DNA from: Hirudinaria manillensis | Taxonomy: Eukaryota; Annelida; Clitellata; Hirudinida; Hirudinidae | NCBI GenBank assembly: GCA_034509925.1 | Contig: CM067527.1 | Coordinates: forward strand, 5,142,501-5,206,500 | Length of the DNA: 64,000 nucleotides | Direction of reading: 5' to 3' | Part shown: in pieces, positions 49,579-64,000 of the stretch | How positions within the stretch are numbered: the stretch's first letter is position 1 | Layout of the letters: each line of letters starts with the position of its first letter | Notes under the pieces: model-generated | What the model was told of the DNA's origin: nothing | Database searches by the model: none | What the model saw: only the letters and a program-made list of their open reading frames with translations | Position numbers and translations under genes: made by a program

Positions 49579-51230
49579 TTAATTGGAGAGCAAGTCCTCA
49601 TCTTTAGGTGATTCTGAAGATGAGATCGCCGATGACGAACTTTTCCGATGGTAACGTCTAGAACATGTTATAAAAGGCATAGGGAGTGTGAGTTGAATAT
49701 CGTCGAAATTAGAATAGTCCATTTCGTATTTATCCGTTTTATTGTTGAAGTTCATCATTGGTGAAAAGGAGGCACCCCAGAGGATTTCTTTTGATATGTA
49801 AGAAGTTCTAACCTGAAAAAAAAGTATCTTTGTATTAATATTATTTTGAAAAATAAACAACTTAATTACAACGACGGATGAAACTCAATGCTTTATTTCT
49901 TTATGTGTATTTCAATTTTAAAACAAAATAGAGAATGATAATGTAGACAAATACAACAGAGATTTTAATTTGAGGAATAGATACGGAGGCGGAGACAAAC
50001 GCGTTCAAAAAATGCAAATTCTCCCACAGTGGTGGACGACTGGCTTTGATAAACAAATTTATTCTTGGTATTATTCAGTATTTAGTCAGCTATTACATAA
50101 TATTTATTCTGAGTAAATGTAACCTGATACGTCCGAACTACATGCGTAAAGGTATTCACAAAGGTATAACTGCTAAGGCACAAAACAGATTTAGACAATG
50201 AGCCAATTAAGAAGCATTTAGAGTAGATTTGAAATTTTATGTAAACGATTAGAATGCGACGGAATACCTGCATTAGTTTACCGCTGTTCTCCACAACTCC
50301 TTCAAGTATCACAATAATTTCCAGGTATTCCTCCTGAAGTTCTCTCGGTGTCAAACCAAAGAGGGGACTTTGGCTATCGATGACATGAATAACATTTACG
50401 GGCCAAGCCAAAAATAGGTTGCTACCAACAGTTTCTTCGATGTTCAAAGTGAGGCTTCTATTGTAAAACGGAATAAATTCTCCTTCCTTCGTTATGTGGT
50501 CTCTGATCAGAACAGCTTTGACATTGCAATTTACGAGGTTCGATTCCTTAAAGTCGATAACTCTAAAGACAAAACTTGGAACACCGTTGTTAAAAGATAT
50601 AACTGCCTGACGGCTAAACCTTATGAGTTTTGATCTGTATTTAGGACTCATAAGTTTCGCAAATATTAATCCACAAAAAAGGCTGCTTATCAAAATACCG
50701 GTCGAGGTTTGCACTTTCCAAGTTACTATTGCAGATGGACAAATTTCATTCATGGCTCTGAATCCGTAACCGATTGTGTGTTGGGTTTCAATGGAAAACA
50801 GGAAGCATGTTATGAAACCATTAACATTCGAAATGCAGGAGTCCCATTCTGGATTATCATGATTACTCACATCCTGATGGATCGATATGATAACATAATA
50901 AATCATGGCAAATAACGTCCACGTTGAAATATTCGCCGCTATCGAGATTAGCAGACAATATCGCCATTTGAGGTCCGAAAGAGTAGTGTAAAAGTCATTC
51001 AGGAACCTATGTCTCTTAGAAGATCTGGGGATCACATTGCATGTTCCATTCTTTTCTACGAGTCGTTTTGTATATAGAGAACTGTTTTCGTTTGTATATT
51101 TTGCATCGCTCCTGGATTCCTCCAAGACAGTAATCAAATTATGGGACTCATCCCCCTGCATATGCGTAGATTCAGAGTTTAAGCCGTACAGATAATTTTT
51201 AGAATCTTTAAACTTGCCTATGGGTGACAT
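49579..51230 (-). CDS. Inward-rectifier K+ channel (Kir/Irk family), copy 1
   Basis: Main exon about 51230-50268 plus terminal exon 49812-49579 (stop TAA), joined in phase 0 at LMQ/VRTSYISKEILWG across a 455-bp intron; about 398 aa. It has a cytoplasmic N-terminus with the conserved GTCNVI, then TM1 (YCLLISIAANISTWTLFAMI), an extracellular loop, the pore with selectivity filter TIGYGFR, TM2, then MSPKYRSKLIRFS (PIP2-contact region) and the immunoglobulin-like cytoplasmic domain (FRVIDFKESNLVN, WGASFSP). It is a plasma-membrane K+ channel subunit, acting as a tetramer. At the Kir2.1 Asp172 rectification position it has Ser. The N-terminus is uncertain. The frame is open to about 51284 without an ATG, so I used the internal ATG at 51230; an upstream exon joined at ttcaag/AAATTACTG near 51252 is possible. 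Confidence 0.85.
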
Positions 51231-51284
51231 GTGGTCGGTGACAGTAATTTCTTGAACGAAAACCAATGTCTTAAAGTATTTCAA

Positions 51285-52239
51285 TGAGGGGTTTAGACTG
51301 ACTTTTAGCTAGGTTTAACTTCTGAAATTTGCCTTATGACTTTTATTGCTTCTGCTTCACATTGTTAGATCGACTCTACTTAACTCTTTACCTCCGATTC
51401 CCTCTTTTTTTCTTCAAAATATTCGATTTTGATCGAGATCAATGTCGAAACTAGGTGCCTTTAGCCTGATGTAATCCTATGAGTTCAAATTACTAAATCA
51501 ACTTTTATTAGCAGAACGGACCTCTCATTTTAAACAAACCCATTGAAACTTCGCATACTAATGATTAGCAAGTCTTGTGAAAGGAGCACATATTTTATTC
51601 ATGTATCACAATCAATTCAAAAGCCGGTATGGCTCACTTAATCCGGTTGAAGCCGCACGATAGCTAATAGCTCAGCGAATTTAACCAACCAAGGGGCTTG
51701 CTCATTAAATTTTGAAAGCTACCGAACTAGTTATGATGAGAAAACTAAGTTTTGCATTAACTATCCATAGACTTACTGCCAGTAACATATTTTTATTAAG
51801 ATGAATTTCAATTTGATTTCGAATATATAATAAAATAATAGTGGGAGGATCAAATTATACCCGCAAACCTATAATAAAAAGTTTTAATTTAGGGAAATTA
51901 GGGTTATTACAAAATAGGAAAACTAACAAATCATTTGACATATGTTTCAGTTTTAAAACTGTTGAGCTAATTACTATGTTGGGAAACTGTGAAAGAAATT
52001 TTGTCTGCCAGTATTACTAAGAAATCCCTATATTTTAGTTGTGCAAACGGTTCTAGATATGGTACTATAAACCAATGCTTCAATAATTGGCAAGCAAATA
52101 AAAACATTTTTATTATTAATATCAACAGAATATTACTTGTATATAACTGAACATTACTAATATATCTTGTCAAACGCATTGATCTATTTTAGGCTGCGAA
52201 AATCTATTGTCAGAATCATCACAAAATCATGATACTTAA
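51285..52239. other. Intergenic between the tandem Kir genes
   Basis: AT-rich region upstream of Kir copy 1 and downstream of copy 2. No coding frame supported. Any 5' exon of copy 1 would lie here or further upstream. Confidence 0.5.
52109..52114 (-). terminator. Poly(A) signal of Kir copy 2
   Basis: AATAAA on the minus strand, about 126 nt beyond the TGA of the terminal exon. Confidence 0.45.
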
Positions 52240-54620
52240 TCAATGGTTTGTAAGTGGCGCGCGATCGAGTTGTATTTCATCGAATTTCTCGTAGTCCATT
52301 TCGTATTTCTGTGGCGATGGATTGAAGGTCAACATTGGGGAAAATGAAGCTCCCCAAAATATTTCTTTTGAAGTGTATGAAGTCCTTACCTACCAAAAAA
52401 TAATTCATATTATAAATATTTCTTAAGCAATAAGGTTAGTTTAGGCATATATACTAAAACATTAGATTAAGATCACACTAACATTTAAATTTAAATTAGT
52501 ATCTTCGTACTGATAGCAATAATAAACGATAAAATTAACTATTATGACCAGTCAGGAGAAGAAGTATACAAAGATTTATAATCATCATAATAAAGTTTCA
52601 AAATGAAATGCCTCTTCAAGCACATAAAAAGGCCAAGCCAAAAATGTTAAATAGATTCATAATCCCTTCATCAAGAGGTCCCATCTCCATATTGCTGCGC
52701 GCCACATTCAAAAATCTTAAAGGGTTTGTTTGTCGCACAAATTACAAATTTATGAAATCACGTATAATACTTTGAGTAGATTTATTAATCAGAAGAGAAA
52801 AGAGATGAACAATAAGCGCAACGGGCAGATTAATAAATGATTCAAGATCATCCTTACGGAAGCTCTTTGTCAAACCTTAATGTATACAGTATAATAAAAG
52901 CACTGCTTAAAACTAATGAAAGCAATATTTGGGTTTTTATGGAGAAATTCGAGAAAAGGCGATAATTGAGCCACAGTTAAATCGGAAAACCTGGCCGCAT
53001 ATAAAACTATGATTGTTAAATTACTGCTGGCCATACGAGACACCCTCTCTGGCCCGCGGGTTGAGACACATTCTTAGGCCCAACGGACAATCAAATAATA
53101 GCATTAAAACATACATGTGATCTATTAAATTGTTTGAGAGTGAATAATTAAAACGGAGGCTCAAACTTTTCCACTTCATCGACAATATAAATGTTCTTCA
53201 TTACAATTAAATACATCAAATAACAAAAAATACATCAAAAATAAAAATATAAAATTATAAAAAAAACTATTAACAATGATGCTAGCACCTTAATGAAATT
53301 AGCATTACGTATGAGATAGGCTAATTTGAAATGTTTTAAACTAATCCAAATCAAAACCTTATCACATAAATTGTCGATCACTTTACAATTAGTTTCATTT
53401 TAATCTCTTCTAATATCTTCTAAAAATGCAAACTAATAATGATTGAAGATTTCACAAACCTGCATTAGTTTACCGCTATTCTCAACAACTCCTTCAAGTA
53501 TCACAATAATTTCCAGGTATTCCTCCTGAAGTTCTTTCGGCGTCAAACCAAAGAGGGGACTTTGGCTATCGATGACATGAATAACATTTACAGGCCAAGC
53601 CAAAAATAGGTTGCTACCAACAGTTTCTTCGATGTTCAAAGTGAGGCTTCTATTATAAAACGGAATAAACTCTCCTTCCTTCGTCACGTGGTCTCTGATC
53701 AGAACAGCTTTGACATTGCAATTTACAAGGTTCGATTCCTTAAAGTCGATAACTCTAAAGATAAAACTTGGAACGTCGTTATTAAAAGATATAACTGCCT
53801 GACGGCTAAACCTTATGAGTTTCGATCTGTATTGAGGGCTCATGATTTTCAAGACAATCAAGCCGCAAAAAAGACTGCTTATCATTATGGCAACATAAGA
53901 TTGCAGATTCCAGACTATAATTGCGGATGGACAATTATCTTTTATGGCTCTGAATCCGTAACCGATTGTGTGTTGGGTTTCAATGGAAAACAGGAAGCAT
54001 GTTATGAAACTATTCACATTTAAAATGCAGGAGTCCCATTCTGGATTATCATGATTACTTATATCCTGATGGATCGATATGATAACATAATAAATCATGG
54101 CAAACAACGTCCACGTTGAAATATTCGCCGCTATCGAGATTAGCAGACAATATCGCCATTTGAGGTCCGAAAGAGTAGTATAAAAGTCATTCAGGAACCT
54201 ATGTCTCTTAGAAGATCTGGGAATCACATTGCATGTTCCATTCTTTTCTACGAGTCGTTTTGTATAAAGAGAGCTGTTTTCGTTCGTATATTTGGTAACG
54301 TTCTGAGATTCTTCTGCAAAATTAATCAAATTACGAGATTCATCAGACCGTAAATGTCTCGATTCAGAATTTAAGTGAAATTGAAATGGTTTACGCCCTT
54401 TGAATGGTTGAATGAGGGAAGACTGACATCTACGAGGAATGCTTCTTTCTTGCATCTTAATTTGAGAAACTGTAACGCTCCCTTCAGTTTCAACTTCTGA
54501 AAATTCTCGAAGAAGGTCATCGTTATTTGAGGGCATCAGAAGTGGATCAGTTATCTTCTTTTCTAATTGAATGACCGAAAATATCCGTTTCTTCTCATTA
54601 TCACTATGAGTTTGAGCCAT
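52240..54620 (-). CDS. Inward-rectifier K+ channel (Kir/Irk family), copy 2
   Basis: Main exon 54620-53460 (starts ATG, 387 codons) and terminal exon 52389-52240 (after ttggtag, stop TGA), phase 0, 1070-bp intron; 436 aa. The N-terminal about 90 residues are unrelated to copy 1. From KYTNENSSLYTKR onwards it is nearly identical to copy 1 through TM1 and the pore filter TIGYGFR. It then diverges sharply over the post-filter/TM2 segment and is again nearly identical through the cytoplasmic domain. The C-terminal tail is shorter (ends RAPLTNH) than in copy 1. The rectification-controller position in TM2 is Ser, as in copy 1. The same-strand tandem arrangement indicates local duplication. The acceptor-like ttatcag just upstream of the ATG suggests a 5'-UTR exon further upstream. 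Confidence 0.9.
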
Positions 54621-56105
54621 TGATGTTACCTGATAAATTTCAAATAAGTAATGGCAAACTATAACTCACAAATTTCAATCACGAGCTCAATATAGAAGTT
54701 AATCAGCATAACAGCACTTGAATTTAAATTTAATTGCAAGTTGCCCTACTTGAATTTATACCTAGAAACACGTGATCAATTTGCACTACCACTGCAATAA
54801 ACATATTTGACCGTGTTTATGTTTACTTCTATCAATGAATCTATTATAATGTTGGTTACAAAGACATAAAAACGATGTAATAAAATATAACCCATGTAAA
54901 GACTACAATACAAACAAAGGATAATACCTTGAAACTGCGACAAGAAATATAGTATTTAGCCTTGAGCGATTAATTAAAAGCTTTCATCTTTTGATATACT
55001 TAAATTTGCATTATTCGATCTCTCTCACAAAGAATTTAATTTTTACTCTCTTCAGTCCTTAAACCTCTCACGACGTCAAGCTGCCCTAAAAAGATAAATA
55101 ATTCTACAATTATTTTTTTAATTGTATTTATCAAACTTTTGAATATTTTAGGAATTCAAATCTTTAATTAAAACCAGTCATGGATTTTTTTATTGAGTCA
55201 TATGGGTGGGTTTTGAATGCATTATAAATTCATAAGGGAAGAGCTATGGGCGTTAAGGGCGGAGTTTGAACAAAGTGATGTTTGTAAATGTTACCATGAT
55301 TTATCCAACTTTAATTGTAACTTTTAAACAATATTGATTATTATTGTTGTAATGTTCATGTAAATCGGATTTATTTCTACATGATTGGAAATGTAAATAA
55401 ATTTTTAGAATAGTAGATCATTGGAGATCGCTTTTTATGAACCCTAGTTTGCGTGAACACATCCCGGAAGACTGAAAACATTTAATGAGGTCAAGCCAAA
55501 AACTAACCCTAAGCCCCTACGACCCTAGAAATCCAGAACTGAAAGTATGTTCCTCATAAAATGCATTTTTTAAAATTATTTGACCAAGATTTTCTTTATT
55601 TTGAGAAAAACATAGTTTGAAATAAGCGATGAATTTAATTTGGTTTTAATGTGTTCGATGCATCGTTATCATGATAACTCACGATGATTCAAAAACACAA
55701 ATTGGCAGCTCGTTTGCTTAATTTGTTTACAAAACTTAGCTCCTTTTCCCATGAATATAAAATTACTTCAAAACCGCATCATCTGAGTATTCACGGTTGG
55801 GCATTCACTAACATTTTCACTTCCAATACTTCATAAGTTTCGTTAAGGATTTTAATAACTATATGAAGTTTAAATTTAATATATCAATAAGAGTCAATTA
55901 CTTTGATAAACGATAACTTTTACATTTTTATTTAGAGCCAAATAGCTCGTTGTTTACTCCATGCTAACATTAGGTGGCTTGGTGCTTGATGGGGTTCTGT
56001 TGGTCAGAAAGCTGCGGTCTCGGTTTTGTTGGATCTTTATGACGGCGCTCTCATTGAGCTTAATGGATGTGATTTAATGATAATAATAAATAATTTTGTC
56101 TTAGA
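54621..56105. other. Intergenic between divergent Kir copy 2 and Tak1
   Basis: AT-rich, with no supported coding sequence. It probably holds both promoters and 5'-UTR exons: an acceptor-like tttgtcttag lies immediately before the Tak1 ATG. Confidence 0.5.
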
Positions 56106-62221
<6,116 letters not shown>

Positions 62222-62355
62222 CGACCAAAGGTCTTATTTCAGGTCATATTGTTAGAAATCTACTACATTCAAAGAGTTTGGATTGCATAGTTCTTGAAGA
62301 GCTCAGCTTTGTCTGATGTAGGTCGTGATTAAATCACGCAGTTGATGTTTTGATT

Positions 62356-62361
62356 AATAAA
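62356..62361 (+). terminator. Poly(A) signal of Tak1
   Basis: AATAAA 135 nt after the Tak1 stop codon. Confidence 0.5.
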
Positions 62362-63027
62362 AACTTTTCAATGCATTATTTTGTTATTGATTGCCTTCAA
62401 ATTATCAAGTCGCTAGCTATTATATTCATATGAAGAGAGTAGAAAGCCTAACAAACTGAACGGTAATTCAGAGTGTCATCAAAGCCGCATTCTGTTGGCA
62501 TTTCCCAGTGGCAGTGTGTCTTGTGTCACAGCTCCGAAAGTTCGCGTCGTTTGACGCATCTATAAGGGTGCTTGATGCTTCAATGGGATTCCGGGCTGCT
62601 GTGAAGATTTCTGATTAAAACCTATTATAAAATTAGTTTATACCGAGATCCCAGTCGTTTATTATAATACCATATGATCGACTTCCATGTATAAATAAAA
62701 GTAATCCATTTTACAATTGACTTAACAAAATTGTACGTAAATTATACACAACAAAATTTCAAAAATGATTCTTGGAAACAAAATAGTTCATCACGTAACT
62801 TTAAAACTTAATTGTTATTTTGAGTTTTAACGTTTTTGGGTATGTGAAAATTTAAATATTTAATCCGCCTTATAAATTATTTATGTACACATATTTAATA
62901 AAGTAACCGTTGATGTTCTTAATCTAGACGTAGTTTAATTTTTTTAAAGTTAGAAATCCGTGGAAATATTATATCCAGTTTACAGTGTGAACCTAAATTT
63001 CCTCGATCAAAAAAAATAAAAGTTAAC
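62362..63027. other. Intergenic between convergent Tak1 and the right-edge gene
   Basis: AT-rich; nothing recognised. Confidence 0.5.
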
Positions 63028-63973
63028 TTATGTCTTGACCGTTATCTTTAGCTCAGAACATGTTAAAACAAAAAGAAATACCAAAACTCCAGCAAAGGAA
63101 AAAATATAGGCTACACTAAGATGATATCTGGCTGTTTGTCTTTCTCCTTTAGACGCCGACATTTTTCCAAGACCTGGAAAAAAATGCAGCCAAGAAATAA
63201 TTGCGATTAAAATACATATCCTTTAGCTTTGCTTGGAATTATGAATTTAGAATGATTTTTTTAGCAACAGAAGAAACTAAACTAACATTAATACAATATC
63301 CATGAAACAAGCATCATTAATGAGAGAATCGGCATATAAAACATTTGAAAACAAAATTATAATGGTTATAATCCCGACCTTTTACAATTGTTTAATTTTA
63401 TTATTAGGTTAGACATTTAATATAGTCTAAATAAGATGCTCTTGACATATCTCCAATTATTCATTCGGTAATGAGCAATAATAATTCTATCAGTTTCCTC
63501 GCGAAGGAACTGGTAATTACCATGAAGCTGCTGGACTGCATATTTACTGAATATATTTTGGTCAATAACGGTCAAATAAACTGTGAACCAGCGATCTAAT
63601 AAGTTTAGCAAGATTATTAAATGGCCCATAAAGTAGGGTATTGCTCTAGAAGTGGGTGCGGAAAGATACTTCTGAACTTCGGGTTTGTCCGAAATGTTGA
63701 CATCTTGACCTACACAATTTTGGAAGAACAGGGGAGGGCAATGACCATGCGATTGACTTTGTACTATTGCCTCTCCCCTGGAGAAGTGAGAAGCATAAAA
63801 GATCAGGTGTAAGGGCTGGTCTGCCCTTCTAGAAAATGATGAAATTGCGGACGTTTGCTGATAAATCATATGAACTTTGTTGACTATAATGTAAGCTTGG
63901 AAGTAAAGAAATAAGTAAAATTAAACTTGGCCAGGGTTGCACCAATCTTCACGAATGAGAAAATTTTTCCCAT
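63028..63973 (-). CDS. Candidate three-exon gene, unrecognised small membrane protein
   Basis: Proposed exons 63973-63927, 63777-63521 and 63173-63028 (stop TAA 63030-63028), 149 aa. The ATG is preceded in frame by TAG nine bases upstream. Donors are gtttaa and gtaatt; acceptors are ttctccag and tttttccag. Phases (2, then 1) chain without a stop. Two hydrophobic segments are visible: IPYFMGHLIILLNLL in the middle and YIFSFAGVLVFLFVLTC near the C-terminus, which ends in a short polar tail. A strong alternative acceptor (gtgtag at about 63719) inside exon 2 could give a shorter product only with a different upstream exon. I do not recognise the family. Exon 3 is the best-supported part. Confidence is limited because one open frame plus two splice joins can arise by chance. 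Confidence 0.45.
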
Positions 63974-64000
63974 GATATTCTAGTTTTACATTAAATCGGT

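Noticed and set aside
50709..54023. Plus-strand ORFs at 50709-50915 and 53688-54023
   Set aside because: Antisense shadows of the Kir exons.
63621..63812. 63-codon plus-strand ORF
   Set aside because: Overlaps the better-supported minus-strand exon and has no recognisable domain or splice structure.

Overview
The window is eukaryotic, AT-rich nuclear DNA, most likely from an insect. Genes have short spliced exons with GT-AG introns and AATAAA signals. An intact non-LTR retrotransposon and a Helitron-like insertion are present, and the gene set (multiplexin/endostatin, inward-rectifier K+ channels, TAK1, STEEP1, an antistasin-like peptide) is typical of arthropods. I cannot name the order; a beetle-like insect is only a guess. 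All gene structures were built by hand from splice sites, phases and remembered family motifs. No database search was run.

Region by region: (1) Bases 1-36269 are a tandem array of about 91 copies of a 397-404 bp unit. The array runs off the left edge. Each unit is a two-exon cassette: exon A about 56-58 codons, a 61-bp intron, exon B 35-37 codons, then a 63-bp intron. Every exon starts and ends in phase 0 and encodes Val/Thr/Glu/Pro-rich protein. (2) At 36471-38443 the same reading frame runs into a collagen XV/XVIII (multiplexin) trimerization domain and a complete endostatin domain ending in a stop. The array is therefore the coding body of a giant multiplexin-like gene, with roughly 8,300 repeat residues in this window alone. 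(3) At 39882 to about 43780, minus strand, lies an apparently intact two-ORF non-LTR retrotransposon. (4) At 46440-45143, minus strand, is a small three-exon gene for a secreted 84-residue antistasin-like, Cys-rich peptide. (5) At 47616-48966, plus strand, is a complete seven-exon STEEP1 homologue. (6) At 54620-49579, minus strand, are two tandem inward-rectifier K+ channel genes that are nearly identical except at the filter-proximal/TM2 segment and the termini. (7) At 56106-62221, plus strand, is a sixteen-exon TAK1 (MAP3K7) homologue with a non-autonomous Helitron-like insertion in intron 6. (8) At 63973-63028, minus strand, is a candidate three-exon gene for an unrecognised membrane protein.

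The outstanding feature is the array. The whole exon-intron cassette (coding and intron sequence alike) is homogenised over more than 30 kb, with higher-order blocks and local variant domains. Divergence increases towards the 3' junction with the unique NC1/endostatin exons. Because every exon is symmetric (phase 0-0), any subset of cassettes could be spliced in without breaking frame. Four cassettes carry a frameshift that is best explained as consensus error between two length alleles, though real decayed exons cannot be excluded.
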